Positions 1 through 9,965 of a stretch of 64,000 bases of DNA are shown here, piece after piece. The stretch is from a bacterium (GTDB taxonomy: Bacteria; Auribacterota; Tritonobacteria; UBA1439). The stretch is taken from NCBI GenBank assembly GCA_028716845.1, contig JAQUPF010000003.1, positions 1 to 64,000 on the forward strand, given 5' to 3'. A program made the translations under genes and the position numbers. The first letter of the stretch is position 1; each line of letters begins with the position of its first letter. The notes beneath the pieces are model-generated. The model saw only the letters and a program-made list of their open reading frames with translations, was not told the DNA's origin and made no database searches.

Positions 1-3000
1 CCGCCGGGGATGCCGTGGTAAACGCCGCCCAGTCGCTGAACGAATAATTGGCGCTCCCCGGGGCGTTCAGACCGTCATACGCCTCCACCCGCCACCGGTA
101 GAGCGTGCCCCCGCTCAGGAGACCGGCAGGTACCGTGTACTCCGTCGATGTGCCCCACGGGGGGATCGAGAGGTAGATGGTATTGAAACTCTGATCTACT
201 ATCATCACCCGATAGTAGACCGTCTCACCGTAACTCACACCCGCCCAGCTCAGCGTCGCTGTCGGCGACACGCCCGTCACCCCGTCCGACGGACTGAACG
301 ATGCAACGTCCGGCACCGGTATCGGATCGACCGCCAACACCTTCTCCGCCGTGTCGGTCAACCCGTCTATGTCCTCCACCATAAAGTAGTACGTTCCGGT
401 CGCCGCCGCCGTGCCGATTTCCGTATACCGATACAATCCCGGCCCCGCAAGATACTCGCCCGCGCCGAATGAATGCGAGAACCCTCCCGGACCCGTCACC
501 GTCAACGAACTGATCGTCCCCGGCACCGAGCCGTCGGGATCGGTCACGCTGGCTTGAACCATGATCCCTTCACCATAAGGGCTGTTCACATGACAGACCG
601 AGACCCAGTTCAACACCGGCGGAACCAGCATCGGCGTTTCAGTCGGCGTGGGCGTGGGCAACACGGGTGTTTCCGTTGGCGTGGCTGTCGGCGGAATAGG
701 CGTCTGCGTAGGTGTGCTTGTGGGCTCCGGCGTCCCGGTAGGTGTCGACGTAGGAGACATCGTGGGCGTCGCCGTCGGCTCGGGTGTTGCGGTCGGCGTG
801 ATCGTGGGCTCAGGAGTCCCGGTGGGCGTGGCCGTTGGCTCGGGCGTCGCCGTCGGCGTGGGCGTCGGAGTATCTTCTGCAAATATTGTCAGGAATGGAT
901 AACCGTCATTTTCACCAGGGCTGATATTCCAGATATCCTCCGCACCCTCGTCCTCATAAGGGTTGCCCACAAAGTCCCAGGCCGCATCTAAACCCTCACT
1001 CCAAGTCGTGTCGGTAAATGTCCTGATATCGTGCATCGCCGAGGTTATTTTCCCCGTTCCGCCATCGCTCGACATTCTTCCGGAAGTCTGGGTGTCCCAG
1101 AACGAGTCCGTCACCGTCCCCTCGTTATACCCCACAAGACCGCCCGTGGATGAATAGTCACCGATACTGGTTATATAGCCGATGGAATAGGAATTCGACA
1201 CCGCTCCATAATTCAACCCGACGAGACCACCCACATGCGATCGGTTATACCAACCGCTGGATTCGCTGGTCACGGAGCTGCTGGAGTATGAGTTCGACAC
1301 CAACCCGGAATTCCACCCGATGAGACCACCCACATACTGGCTCCTCCATTCAGATACCGGTGTGTTGGTCACGGAGCCGGCTGAACAGGAACTCGATACT
1401 GACCCGTAATTCATCCCGACAAGGCCGCCCGTATACTTCGTATGGCCGGACATGGTAGTGCCGGTCACGGAGCCCCTGCAGGAGGAATCCGATACCCACC
1501 CATAATTCATCCCGGCAAGACCACTCGTATAATTACTGCCGGTGACGCTCATTTCATTCAACCTGACATTCTTCACCACCGCATCTTCACCGATATAGCC
1601 GAAGAGACCGACGTAGTTCATCCCGGGCCTGTCAATGTGCAGACCGGTAATACTGTACCCCCCTCCGTCAAAGCTCCCCGCAAACATACTGTCGGCGGCA
1701 GCCCCGATCGGATCGAAGCCCAGCCCGCTATTCCATTCCGATGTGGCCGAGGCATCAATATCGTTACCCAGGACGAAGTGCCCATCCAGAAGATATCCCG
1801 CCTCCTGCAACTGCTCCACCGTGGTTATGACATAAGGGTCGCCCGGCGTCCCCGAGCCCTCCCCGCTGAAACCGGCACTGAACAAGGGCTCCGCTGTTCC
1901 TTCTATTGCCCCCAGGAATGGATAACCGTCGTTAATTTCTCCAGTGTAATCAATGTTCCAGATATCCTCACTTCCGACATCATCATATGGATCACCGATA
2001 AAATCCCATGCGTTATCCAGGCCTGCGCTCCATCCTGCATGGGTGTAAGTCAGAACGACCTTCATCGCCGCAGTGGTCTTCCCCGTTCCGCCATCGCTCG
2101 ACATTCTTCCGGAAGTCTGGGTGTCCCAGAACGAGTCCGTCACCGTCCCCTCGTTATACCCCACAAGACCGCCCGTGGATGAATAGTCACCGATACTGGT
2201 TATATAGCCGATGGAATAGGAATTCGACACCGCTCCATAATTCAACCCGACGAGACCACCCACATGCGATCGGTTATACCAACCGCTGGATTCGCTGGTC
2301 ACGGAGCTGCTGGAGTATGAGTTCGACACCAACCCGGAATTCCACCCGATGAGACCACCCACATACTGGCTCCTCCATTCAGATACCGGTGTGTTGGTCA
2401 CGGAGCCGGCTGAACAGGAACTCGATACTGACCCGTAATTCATCCCGACAAGGCCGCCCGTATACTTCGTATGGCCGGACATGGTAGTGCCGGTCACGGA
2501 GCCCCTGCAGGAGGAATCCGATACCCACCCATAATTCATCCCGGCAAGACCACTCGTATAATTACTGCCGGTGACGCTCATTTCATTCAACCTGACATTC
2601 TTCACCACCGCATCTTCACCGATATAGCCGAAGAGACCGACGTAGTTCATCCCGGGCCTGTCAATGTGCAGACCGGTAATACTGTACCCCCCTCCGTCAA
2701 AGCTCCCCGCAAACATACTGTCGGCGGCAGCCCCGATCGGATCGAAGCCCAGCCCGCTATTCCATTCCGATGTGGCCGAGGCATCAATATCGTTACCCAG
2801 GACGAAGTGCCCATCCAGAAGATATCCCGCCTCCTGCAACTGCTCCACCGTGGTTATGACATAAGGGTCGCCCGGCGTCCCCGAGCCCTCCCCGCTGAAT
2901 TCATGCGGCGTCGGCGTCGGTTCAGGTGTTTCGGTAGGTGTCGGCGTCGGCTCGGGAGTCTCCGTGGGCGTTGCCGTGGGGGGCATCGGTGTATCCGTAG

Positions 3001-6000
3001 GCGTACTCGTGGGTATAGGCGTCTCCGGTGTCGCTGTCGGCTCGGGTGCTTCGGTCGGGGTTGGAGTCGGCTCCTGGGTCCCGTACTGCCATCCCAGCCT
3101 CGGGTAATCGTGCCCATCGTTGATATACCACGTCTCGTCCACGTACACTCCCATCAGTACCATGTCCCACGGATCATCCAGCCCCTCGCTCCATGCCACA
3201 TCGGTAAAGGTGCGGATATCCTTCATCTCCGTCGTCGTCTTCCCCGTCCCGCCCGCACTCGTCTCCCGTCCGGATGACTCCCCGTCCCACAGGGAGTTGA
3301 ACACGGTTCCACCAAAATCAATTCCGACAAGACCGCCCAAGTCACCACCGCCGCTTACGAAACCGGTCGAGTAGGAGTTCGTCACGGATCCCAAATTTAT
3401 TCCGACGAGACCGCCCACTTGACTGCTGCCGCTCGCAGAACCAGTTGCGTAACAGTCGGAAATATTCCCCCCCCAATTTGCCCCGACGAGACCGCCCCCC
3501 CTGTAACCGCTTACAGTACCGGTTGCGCAGGATCTCAAGACGGTTCCACTGTTCTGCCCCGCGAGGCCGCCCACAGCATCATTGCCGCTTACAGTGCAGC
3601 TTGAATAGCAGTCGGACACAAATCCATTATTCTGTCCGATGAGGCCGCCCGCATGGTACACACCATTACTACTTACAATACCCGTCGAGTAGCAGTCGGC
3701 CATGCTTCCACTATTCTGGCCGACGAGACCGCCTGTATTCATACTACCGCTCACGTTAACGCTCTCCAACCCCACGTTATTCAGGACGACCCCGCTTCCA
3801 GTGCATCCGAAAAGACCGACGTAGTCCGTGCCGACCCTGTTGATATACAGGCCGGTGATCCTGAATCCCCGGCCGTCAAAGCCTCCAGTAAATGGAGAGG
3901 GATTATTCCCTATCGGCTCGAAACCCGCACCTCCGTCCCAGTCCGACGTGGCCGAGGCATCGATGTCATTTCCCAACGCATAGTGTGCGGCCTTGTCGCT
4001 GTTCATTGCCTGCAACTGGATCTCGTTTGTGATGATGTAAGGGTCTTCCGAGGTGCCACTTCCGCTCATGGCCGACGTGGGTGTGGGCTCCGGCGTTTCG
4101 GTTGGCGTTACCGTCGGCGCAGGCGTCTCCGTCGGTGTTGCTGTGGGAGGCACCGGCGTCTCCGTGGGTGTGGCCGTCGGCTCTGGCGTCTCAGTCGACG
4201 TAGCCGTGGGGACGGGTGTCCCAGGTGTCTCGGTCGGCGTCGGGGTAGGTTCCTGCGTTTCCCGTATACCTGTATATAACCTACCGCCAACACTTGAACT
4301 ACCGGCTATCAAACGGCTCCCATCGGCATTGGAGGCGACGGCGTACCAATTCTCGCCTACATCCCCAGCCGGCTTTGTTTCCATCCAGTATTCGCCGCCA
4401 TCAGAAGATATAAATAGCCTCCCCCCTTCAACACCGGCTACCAGATAGTTTCCATCGGCACTTGACGCAACACAACTCCAGTTCCAGTCCTCATCCCCCG
4501 CCGGTCGCCTTTCCTCCCAGCTATCACCCCCGTCGGAGGAAATGAACATTCTTCCGCAAGGGGCACCGTTTGCATAGGAACATGCAATCAAACGGCTGCC
4601 GTCGGCATTAGAGGCAACGGATCTCCAGTTCCAGTCACCTTCACCACCGGGGAATATCTCCATCCAGTCTTCACCGGCGTTTGAAGAAATGTATACAGCA
4701 GTGCTGCTGTAAGACCCTTTTGGTGCACAGACTATCAGACGGCTGCCATCCACACTGGAAGAGGCCGATATCCACGTTTTGGCAGTCAGCCTTTCAGTCC
4801 AGTTTTCACCACCATTCGATGAAGTGTACAGATTGCCGTAAATATAGTTGCCCGAACCATAAGCAGCTAGTAGATTACTGCCTTCGGCATCGGAAGCGAC
4901 ACATCTCCAGTTGGCATTCTGGTTACCTATTGGTCTCCTCTCTGTCCAGTTTGCTCCACCATCAGAGGAAGTGTATAATCTGCCATACCAACTATCATTA
5001 CTGGCGGCTATTAGAAGACCACCATCGGCATTCGAAGCAACAGCGTACCAATCCCTATTAACATCCCCCTGCGGTCGCCTCTCCACCCAATTTTCACCGC
5101 TGTCAGAAGAGGTGTATAGCCTCCCGGTACCAGAAACACTACCTGCTATTAAAGTGCTTCCATTATGATCGGAGGCAACAGAAGCCCAATACCTGTCTAC
5201 ATCGCCTGCAGGCCGCCTCTCTGTCCAAATATAGGACGGCGGCGTCACACTGGGCGTTGGCGTTGGTGTCGGCGGTGCAGGCAGATCAAATCGCGCAAAA
5301 AAACTGCGCGGCTCTCCCCCAATGGTTGAGAAAGCCCCTCCCACATACACGGTCTCTCCATGAACCGCAACCGCATACACCGTGCCATTCGCATCGGGAT
5401 TCCACAACCTCGCCACGCCCGTCACCGAGGAAAGTGCCGCAAGACGATTCCTTGTCGCTCCGCCTATGCTCGTAAAATCCCCGCCGGCATATACAGTGCT
5501 GCTGTCAATCGCGAGGGAATTCACGTAGGAATATGGGACCCACTGGCCGGGAGTCCATTTCGTGGCAAGGCCTGTCCCGGCGTCAAGAGCGGCAATGAAG
5601 TACCTCGTTTGGCCACCGATGGACGTGAAACTCCCTCCCGCATATATCGTCCCGGCGCTCAGGGCAAGGGCATTCACGCCGCCATTTGCATTCGGGTCCC
5701 AGTCGGCTGCCAGACCCGTTTCAACGTCAACTGCCGCTATCCGGCTCCTTGTCTCGCCGCCGATGGACGTGAAATCCCCCCCCGCATATACCGTCACGGC
5801 GCTCAGGACAAGGGCTTTCACGGTGCCATTTGCATTTGGATTCCACGCGCCAGGAATACCCGTTAGAACGTTGATCGCCGCAATTCTGTTCCTCGTCTGG
5901 CCGCCGATGCTTGTGAACGACCCTCCCGCATACACGGTCTCTCCACTAACCGCAAGAGCATGCACCGTGTTGTTCGCATCAGGGTTCCAATCAATAACCA

Positions 6001-7423
6001 TGCCCGTCTCAGGATCAATTGCCGCTATTCGGTTCCTTGTCTGGCCGCCGATGGTCGTGAAGTTCCCTCCTATATAAACAGTCCCTCCATTTATCACGAG
6101 CGAATACACAGTACCATTTGCATTCGGATTCCAGTCGGTTGCCGAACCGGTCTCGACATCGAGGGCAGCAATGTAGTATCGCGTCACTCCTCCGATGCTC
6201 GTAAAAGATCCGCCGACAAATATTGTGTCTCCGCTTACTGAGAGGGTCCTCACAAAGCCACCTGCGCTCGGCCAGTCGGTGGCCAGACCGGTCTGGGCAT
6301 CAATTGCCGCCATCCCGTTCCGTATCTCGCTGCCGATGGTCGCGAACTCACCCCCCGCATAAACCGTCCCACCACTCACCGCGAGTGCCAGAACATCGGA
6401 ACCGGCATTCGGATCCCAATCAGTTGCCACGCCCGTTTCAATATCCAAAGCCGCAATGCGATTCCTCGGATGGTAGCCAATCCACGTGAAATTTCCACCT
6501 GCATATACTTTCCCGCCGCTCACCTCGAGAGAATACACGATGCGATCTGCATCCGGATTCCACTCGATAGCGAGACCCGTTGCAGCGTCGAGCGCCGCAA
6601 TTCTGTTTCTCGTCTGGCCGCCGATGGTCGTGAAGTTCCCTCCTATATAAACAGTCCCTCCATTTATCACGAGCGAATACACAGTACCATTTGCATTCGG
6701 ATTCCAGTCGGTTGCTACACCTGTCTCAATATCCAAAGCCGCAATGCGATTCCTCGCCTGTCCCCCGATGTTCGAGAATTCTCCCCCCACATACAGGGTA
6801 TCCCCGCTCACTGTGAGAGCGCGCACGGTCGAATCCGCGTTCGGTTCCCAATCCGTGACTGAACCTGTCTCAGCATCAATGGCGGCGATTCTGCTTCTCG
6901 ACTGGCCGCCGATAATCGTGAACGATCCCCCCACATATACCGTCACGCCATTCACAAGGAGGGTATACACAGTGGAATTCGCGTCGGGGTTCCAAAGCAA
7001 GTCCACGCTTCCATCTGAAAGAATATGTGCGAGACGATTTCTTTCCACCCCACCCACGCGCGTAAATGTTCCTCCTATGTACCAGCCGCCAGAGCCATCC
7101 GGAACTGAAGCATATATACTGCCATCCACTTTGGGATATTGCCCACTCGGAGTACCTGTGGAGATATCAAGGGGGACACCGGAACCGGTGCACGGCCCGA
7201 CATAAGTAAAGTCTCCGCCGATATATACCCTATCCCCCGCCTGCACTATCGACGACACCGACCCATTGGTTATCCAGGTGTTTCCATCAGGACTACTTGA
7301 CTCTGCGAGAGTGACCGCGGTGAGATTTATTGAAGACAGAGCTATACCTACGGTACCAAGAAATATGCGCGCGACGGAATAACCATGTCGCGGCCAATCT
7401 TTATCTTCTCTCGGGTCATTCAT
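1..7423 (-). CDS. Giant secreted repeat protein: propeller, BNR, GLUG and Ig/FN3 modules (C-terminus cut by window edge)
   Basis: An ATG at 7421-7423 opens a frame that stays open to base 1, at least 2,474 residues. A purine-rich GGGAGGG Shine-Dalgarno lies 9 bases upstream. The first 40 or so residues have basic residues, a hydrophobic stretch ([13 protein letters not shown]) and a small-residue cleavage-like site before ESSS, so export is likely. In protein order: about 12 repeats of roughly 52 residues of the type IAALD.ETG..DWNPNA..TVY.L.V.G.TVYVGG.F (residues ~45-712, like DUF5122 propellers); six or seven BNR-like repeats with [10 protein letters not shown] (~725-1051); PT-rich linker; GLUG-type block with GGLVG.N..S (~1121-1446); PT linker; two more GLUG blocks containing an 820-bp exact DNA duplication; PT linker; Ig/FN3-like segment at the edge with Y.WRVEAYDG and W.AFTT. 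Probable role is cell-surface display or adhesion; this is inference. I checked the frame at 60, 900, 3120, 4320 and 5280. Confidence 0.85.
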   Translation of the reverse strand, partial: MNDPREDKDWPRHGYSVARIFLGTVGIALSSINLTAVTLAESSSPDGNTWITNGSVSSIVQAGDRVYIGGDFTYVGPCTGSGVPLDISTGTPSGQYPKVDGSIYASVPDGSGGWYIGGTFTRVGGVERNRLAHILSDGSVDLLWNPDANSTVYTLLVNGVTVYVGGSFTIIGGQSRSRIAAIDAETGSVTDWEPNADSTVRALTVSGDTLYVGGEFSNIGGQARNRIAALDIETGVATDWNPNANGTVYSLVINGGTVYIGGNFTTIGGQTRNRIAALDAATGLAIEWNPDADRIVYSLEVSGGKVYAGGNFTWIGYHPRNRIAALDIETGVATDWDPNAGSDVLALAVSGGTVYAGGEFATIGSEIRNGMAAIDAQTGLATDWPSAGGFVRTLSVSGDTIFVGGSFTSIGGVTRYYIAALDVETGSATDWNPNANGTVYSLVINGGTVYIGGNFTTIGGQTRNRIAAIDPETGMVIDWNPDANNTVHALAVSGETVYAGGSFTSIGGQTRNRIAAINVLTGIPGAWNPNANGTVKALVLSAVTVYAGGDFTSIGGETRSRIAAVDVETGLAADWDPNANGGVNALALSAGTIYAGGSFTSIGGQTRYFIAALDAGTGLATKWTPGQWVPYSYVNSLAIDSSTVYAGGDFTSIGGATRNRLAALSSVTGVARLWNPDANGTVYAVAVHGETVYVGGAFSTIGGEPRSFFARFDLPAPPTPTPTPSVTPPSYIWTERRPAGDVDRYWASVASDHNGSTLIAGSVSGTGRLYTSSDSGENWVERRPQGDVNRDWYAVASNADGGLLIAASNDSWYGRLYTSSDGGANWTERRPIGNQNANWRCVASDAEGSNLLAAYGSGNYIYGNLYTSSNGGENWTERLTAKTWISASSSVDGSRLIVCAPKGSYSSTAVYISSNAGEDWMEIFPGGEGDWNWRSVASNADGSRLIACSYANGAPCGRMFISSDGGDSWEERRPAGDEDWNWSCVASSADGNYLVAGVEGGRLFISSDGGEYWMETKPAGDVGENWYAVASNADGSRLIAGSSSVGGRLYTGIRETQEPTPTPTETPGTPVPTATSTETPEPTATPTETPVPPTATPTETPAPTVTPTETPEPTPTSAMSGSGTSEDPYIITNEIQLQAMNSDKAAHYALGNDIDASATSDWDGGAGFEPIGNNPSPFTGGFDGRGFRITGLYINRVGTDYVGLFGCTGSGVVLNNVGLESVNVSGSMNTGGLVGQNSGSMADCYSTGIVSSNGVYHAGGLIGQNNGFVSDCYSSCTVSGNDAVGGLAGQNSGTVLRSCATGTVSGYRGGGLVGANWGGNISDCYATGSASGSSQVGGLVGINLGSVTNSYSTGFVSGGGDLGGLVGIDFGGTVFNSLWDGESSGRETSAGGTGKTTTEMKDIRTFTDVAWSEGLDDPWDMVLMGVYVDETWYINDGHDYPRLGWQYGTQEPTPTPTEAPEPTATPETPIPTSTPTDTPMPPTATPTETPEPTPTPTETPEPTPTPHEFSGEGSGTPGDPYVITTVEQLQEAGYLLDGHFVLGNDIDASATSEWNSGLGFDPIGAAADSMFAGSFDGGGYSITGLHIDRPGMNYVGLFGYIGEDAVVKNVRLNEMSVTGSNYTSGLAGMNYGWVSDSSCRGSVTGTTMSGHTKYTGGLVGMNYGSVSSSCSAGSVTNTPVSEWRSQYVGGLIGWNSGLVSNSYSSSSVTSESSGWYNRSHVGGLVGLNYGAVSNSYSIGYITSIGDYSSTGGLVGYNEGTVTDSFWDTQTSGRMSSDGGTGKTTAAMKVVLTYTHAGWSAGLDNAWDFIGDPYDDVGSEDIWNIDYTGEINDGYPFLGAIEGTAEPLFSAGFSGEGSGTPGDPYVITTVEQLQEAGYLLDGHFVLGNDIDASATSEWNSGLGFDPIGAAADSMFAGSFDGGGYSITGLHIDRPGMNYVGLFGYIGEDAVVKNVRLNEMSVTGSNYTSGLAGMNYGWVSDSSCRGSVTGTTMSGHTKYTGGLVGMNYGSVSSSCSAGSVTNTPVSEWRSQYVGGLIGWNSGLVSNSYSSSSVTSESSGWYNRSHVGGLVGLNYGAVSNSYSIGYITSIGDYSSTGGLVGYNEGTVTDSFWDTQTSGRMSSDGGTGKITSAMHDIRTFTDTTWSEGLDAAWDFVGNPYEDEGAEDIWNISPGENDGYPFLTIFAEDTPTPTPTATPEPTATPTGTPEPTITPTATPEPTATPTMSPTSTPTGTPEPTSTPTQTPIPPTATPTETPVLPTPTPTETPMLVPPVLNWVSVCHVNSPYGEGIMVQASVTDPDGSVPGTISSLTVTGPGGFSHSFGAGEYLAGPGLYRYTEIGTAAATGTYYFMVEDIDGLTDTAEKVLAVDPIPVPDVASFSPSDGVTGVSPTATLSWAGVSYGETVYYRVMIVDQSFNTIYLSIPPWGTSTEYTVPAGLLSGGTLYRWRVEAYDGLNAPGSANYSFSDWAAFTTASPA
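1051..1870. repeat. 820-bp direct repeat, copy B, inside the giant secreted protein
   Basis: This stretch reads the same as 2080-2899, with a constant offset of 1,029 bp (343 codons), so the reading frame is kept. It encodes most of one GLUG block. The sequence between the copies (1871-2079) is not shared. By eye I saw no mismatch, which implies very recent duplication, gene conversion or an assembly effect. Confidence 0.9.
2080..2899. repeat. 820-bp direct repeat, copy A, inside the giant secreted protein
   Basis: Partner of 1051-1870. The repeat begins at the same point in the GLUG block and ends at the codons just after the PT linker, where the flanks diverge sharply (one copy continues into a PT-rich linker, the other into a short unrelated segment). 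Confidence 0.9.
6039..6142. repeat. 104-bp identical segment shared by two propeller repeats (first site)
   Basis: The segment is identical to 6612-6715, offset 573 bp (191 codons). The other propeller repeats in this gene differ from one another at many positions, so this pair looks homogenised by recent exchange. Confidence 0.8.
6612..6715. repeat. 104-bp identical segment shared by two propeller repeats (second site)
   Basis: Partner of 6039-6142, in frame with it, and encoding the same part of a DUF5122-like propeller unit. Confidence 0.8.
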
Positions 7424-7484
7424 GGACAACACCCTCCCTTTGATGAGATGTCTTCTTCCCAGAGCTTAAATGCCTATTCCTAAT

Positions 7485-7799
7485 TCATCCCGGCACTGAG
7501 CAGGTGCACGAAATGCCTTCACAGGAGCATGCGCTATCTACCGTGCATATTATATAGTGCGCCCGACGATCCAATATGCGGTTGGCCACTCCTTCCACAT
7601 TGTTATGTCTCATGATCCGAACCGGAATTTTCCCATGGTATTTCTCCATTTCGAGCATGCCCATCCAATCCATGGCGCCTTGTTTGCTGGTCCATGTATA
7701 ACATATTGCCCCGCAATAAATTGCGATCATATTTCGCCGTAATTCCCTAATGAAAATTACCCGATTCAACATTATGGATGCGGAAGAGCTGCGCGGCAT
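7485..7799 (-). CDS. Small Cys-rich protein of unknown function (doubtful gene)
   Basis: A frame of 104 residues, 61 bp upstream of the giant secreted protein. I do not recognise a family. The C-terminal 30 residues have six cysteines in the arrangement C-x6-CxC-x4-CxC. The DNA is visibly richer in A and T than the surrounding genes, and no convincing Shine-Dalgarno precedes the ATG; the internal ATG at residue 24 is an alternative start. It could be a real but foreign gene, a decayed fragment or a chance frame. Confidence 0.35.
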   Translation of the reverse strand: MPRSSSASIMLNRVIFIRELRRNMIAIYCGAICYTWTSKQGAMDWMGMLEMEKYHGKIPVRIMRHNNVEGVANRILDRRAHYIICTVDSACSCEGISCTCSVPG

Positions 7800-7838
7800 C
7801 TCTGCGATCTTTGTGCATGGAATGGGGTGATTTTCATA

Positions 7839-7866
7839 TTGACGCCTGTTTCAAATTGGGTATAAT
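7839..7866 (+). promoter_or_regulatory. Near-consensus sigma-70 promoter on the plus strand
   Basis: TTGACG at 7839-7844, a 16-base spacer, and a perfect TATAAT at 7861-7866. Transcription would start near 7873 and run rightwards, antisense to the zinc-ribbon, HTH and kinase genes. No plus-strand gene lies downstream, so an antisense or small RNA is the natural product if the promoter is active. Confidence 0.5.
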
Positions 7867-7919
7867 CCCCTTTACCTTTCTTTGAGTAATACTAATCAGC
7901 TGCGTTACCATCCCCTGGA

Positions 7920-8258
7920 TTATTTTCTTTCTCCGGCGATTCGCACGATCCAGTGATACAGGGCCGGCGGGCCTTTGAGATGGGCGCCCGCACCGCAGTT
8001 CACGCAGACGAATTTCTGGACGGGGATCCTGTATTCGAAGCCGTTCCTGTCGATATTGAGAATTCGCTTCAGGTGAATCGAGGTCATCCCGTTCTTGTAC
8101 AGCTTCTCGCACCCGCATCTCGCGCACCGCGCGGGGACCGGCTCGCCGGGCTGCTTCTTCAGCGCGGCCTCGAGACGCCGGATGGTTCTCCTCTGCTCAG
8201 CGATTATGGCGCGGAGATCGTTCACCCTGTCACGCCTTTCTGTTCCTCCCGCCCGCAC
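7920..8258 (-). CDS. Zinc-ribbon protein, transposase-InsA-like
   Basis: 112 residues from a GTG at 8256-8258 preceded by AGGAGG at good spacing. The N-terminus is a charged probable coiled coil (LRAIIAEQRRTIRRLEAAL). Two Cys pairs follow, CARCGC and CVNCG, about 40 residues apart, with KNG after the first pair. This layout resembles the zinc ribbons of IS1 InsA-type and related transposase N-terminal proteins. The gene overlaps the end of the upstream HTH gene by 29 bp in a different frame, which suggests coupled translation. No DDE catalytic domain is present, so it is not a complete transposase. Likely role is nucleic-acid binding together with the HTH protein (inference). Confidence 0.6.
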   Translation of the reverse strand: MRAGGTERRDRVNDLRAIIAEQRRTIRRLEAALKKQPGEPVPARCARCGCEKLYKNGMTSIHLKRILNIDRNGFEYRIPVQKFVCVNCGAGAHLKGPPALYHWIVRIAGERK

Positions 8259-8436
8259 CGCCCTTCCTCCTGACTGTGAATTCCCTCCGCATTGCCTCCT
8301 TCGCGCGGCGAATCCACAGCGACACCGAATTCCTGCTCACGCCCAGATCCCGCGCCACGACCAGCAGACTCTCTCCACCGAAGACCCTGATGACGGCCTG
8401 TACCTTCTCGCCGGGTCCGATCTTCCGGTACGCCAT
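8230..8436 (-). CDS. Small helix-turn-helix protein, transposase-like
   Basis: 68 residues. The core AVIRVFGGESLLVVARDLG followed by VSRNSVSLWIRRAKEA is a typical HTH of transposase-associated families. Its ATG (8434-8436) lies three bases after the stop of the kinase at 8440, so it is almost certainly cotranscribed and translationally coupled. Its tail is basic and overlaps the zinc-ribbon gene. It could be the N-terminal half of a decayed insertion sequence, but placement and coupling argue for a retained function as a DNA-binding partner. Confidence 0.6.
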   Translation of the reverse strand: MAYRKIGPGEKVQAVIRVFGGESLLVVARDLGVSRNSVSLWIRRAKEAMRREFTVRRKGGAGGRNRKA

Positions 8437-8439
8437 TTC

Positions 8440-9705
8440 TCACCCCTCGAAGAGGGGGATCTGGAGAACGAAGGTCGCGCCCTGGCCAGCCCTGCTCTTC
8501 GCCCACAGGCGGCCGCCGTGGGCCTGCACGATCTTCCGCGCCACGCACAGCCCGAGGCCGGTCCCCTCCCCGGCGGGCCTCGTCGTGAAGAACGGCTCGA
8601 AAATCCTGCCCATGTTCTCCTTCGGTATGCCCCTGCCGGTGTCGCTGAATTCGACTATGGCGTGCCCCCCCTTCAACATGCCTTTGATGGAAAACGTTCG
8701 TGTCGCCGCGCTCCTCAGTTCGTGGTGGGCGTTCTTCACGATATTGAATACGGCCTGCTGGAGCTGGAAATCGTCGACCAGGACCTTCAATGCGGTCGAC
8801 GGCAGCGTGCACCGGACCGTGATGCCGTCCCGGTCGAACGGCCCCGCGTGGAATTTCAGGACGTTCTCGATGATCTTCCGCAGGTCCCGTCTCTGCTTCC
8901 TGTCGGTGATCCCCCTTGCGAATTCGAGGATGCTCTCGGCGGTCCTGCTGCAGCGGTCCACCGTGTCGAGAAGCCGGCCGAGGCACTTTTCCCGTTCCCG
9001 GCCGTCCTTCACGATCTTCAGAATGTCCCGGTACCCCGCTATGGAGGTCAGCGAGTTTGCGAGTTCATGGACGATCTCGGACGTTGATTCTCCTATGGAG
9101 ACGAGATGCGATGCCCGCCTGATCCGCATGTTCATGCCGATGAGGCGCGACACAAGCCGTGTGTTCGTGACGGCGATCCTGTGATGGCAGGCGGCGATCG
9201 CCGCCATGTCGGCGACGAGATCCAGTTTCCGGCTCAGGTCCTCCGTGACGTCATGGCCCGGGTCCCAGTGCGTGAGATAGCATCCCAACACCCTTCCCCT
9301 GCTTCTGATCGGAAGGCAGATGATCCTGCCGGCAACCGATCCTCTCCCGGCCGGCCGACCGCGCGGCATGAATTCACCGCCGCATGCGGCGAGCGGCGAG
9401 CCTGTCGAAACGACCCTGAAGGCGGCCCGCTTCCCCGCATCGACCGCCCCGCTGTCCATCCGGTCGCTCGCGATCGCCTCGATCTCATAACATCTCTTCC
9501 ACGCAAGGTAGATGGCCGCACCCTTGTACGGAAGGATGGTTCCGGCATACGAGAGGATGGAATCCGCCGCCCGGTGGAGTTCGCACTCTGACAGGACCTT
9601 CCGCGTCAATTCACCGAGGATCATGAAATGGTCCGGAGAGGCCTCGGCGTTCTCGGATTCCGGATACGATGCATATCCATGACCGGTCATTTCCCTTCGA
9701 TCCAT
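8440..9705 (-). CDS. Cytosolic sensor histidine kinase with GAF-like domain
   Basis: The frame extends back to a GTG at 9789, but I place the start at the ATG 9703-9705 because an AAGAGG precedes it and a sigma-54 promoter match would put the transcript start near 9788. Counting from the GTG, residues ~55-215 form a GAF-like sensor domain with no membrane segment. The H box VHELANS has the phosphoacceptor at about H241. The ATPase domain shows an N box (NIVKNAHHE), DTGRGIP and GTGLGL. The family autophosphorylates and passes phosphate to a response regulator. No regulator follows it; the nearest is the NtrC-type gene upstream, so it may cross-talk with that one or feed the HTH/zinc-ribbon pair (inference). 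Confidence 0.85.
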   Translation of the reverse strand: MDRREMTGHGYASYPESENAEASPDHFMILGELTRKVLSECELHRAADSILSYAGTILPYKGAAIYLAWKRCYEIEAIASDRMDSGAVDAGKRAAFRVVSTGSPLAACGGEFMPRGRPAGRGSVAGRIICLPIRSRGRVLGCYLTHWDPGHDVTEDLSRKLDLVADMAAIAACHHRIAVTNTRLVSRLIGMNMRIRRASHLVSIGESTSEIVHELANSLTSIAGYRDILKIVKDGREREKCLGRLLDTVDRCSRTAESILEFARGITDRKQRRDLRKIIENVLKFHAGPFDRDGITVRCTLPSTALKVLVDDFQLQQAVFNIVKNAHHELRSAATRTFSIKGMLKGGHAIVEFSDTGRGIPKENMGRIFEPFFTTRPAGEGTGLGLCVARKIVQAHGGRLWAKSRAGQGATFVLQIPLFEG

Positions 9706-9798
9706 GCCGCCTCTTGCGCGACACGTAAGTAACGATGGAGTACCGTATCGAATTGCCGGCTTCACCGAATTCATGAACGGCGTTTCCACCTACCATAA

Positions 9799-9814
9799 AG
9801 CAACTATCATGCCG
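9799..9814 (-). promoter_or_regulatory. Sigma-54 (-24/-12) promoter candidate
   Basis: Reading the minus strand from 9814: cGGCAt, five bases, TTGCt. The invariant GG (9813-9812) and GC (9801-9800) are separated by exactly 10 bases, as sigma-54 requires. The site lies between an upstream gene for an NtrC-type activator carrying GAFTGA and the downstream GAF kinase. A short dyad CGATTgAATCG at 9911-9921, about 100 bp upstream, is a possible but weak activator site. Confidence 0.6.
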
Positions 9815-9965
9815 CCATGGTTGTGATTTCCATGCCGGCGTAAGTGGACGCAACTAACTTGCTTACAGTGAGTTATGCCTAATGGCGAAGGGAAGCGGGG
9901 AGAAATGTTACGATTGAATCGGATGAGGGGTATTCAACAATGGCAAGATGCTCAATAGATGAACA

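Noticed and set aside
1442-3277. Two plus-strand frames with the same protein start ([15 protein letters not shown])
   Set aside because: They are antisense shadows of the GLUG blocks; their identity only reflects the 820-bp duplication.
7920-8436. A complete insertion sequence
   Set aside because: Only HTH and zinc-ribbon parts are seen; there is no DDE domain and I saw no terminal inverted repeats.
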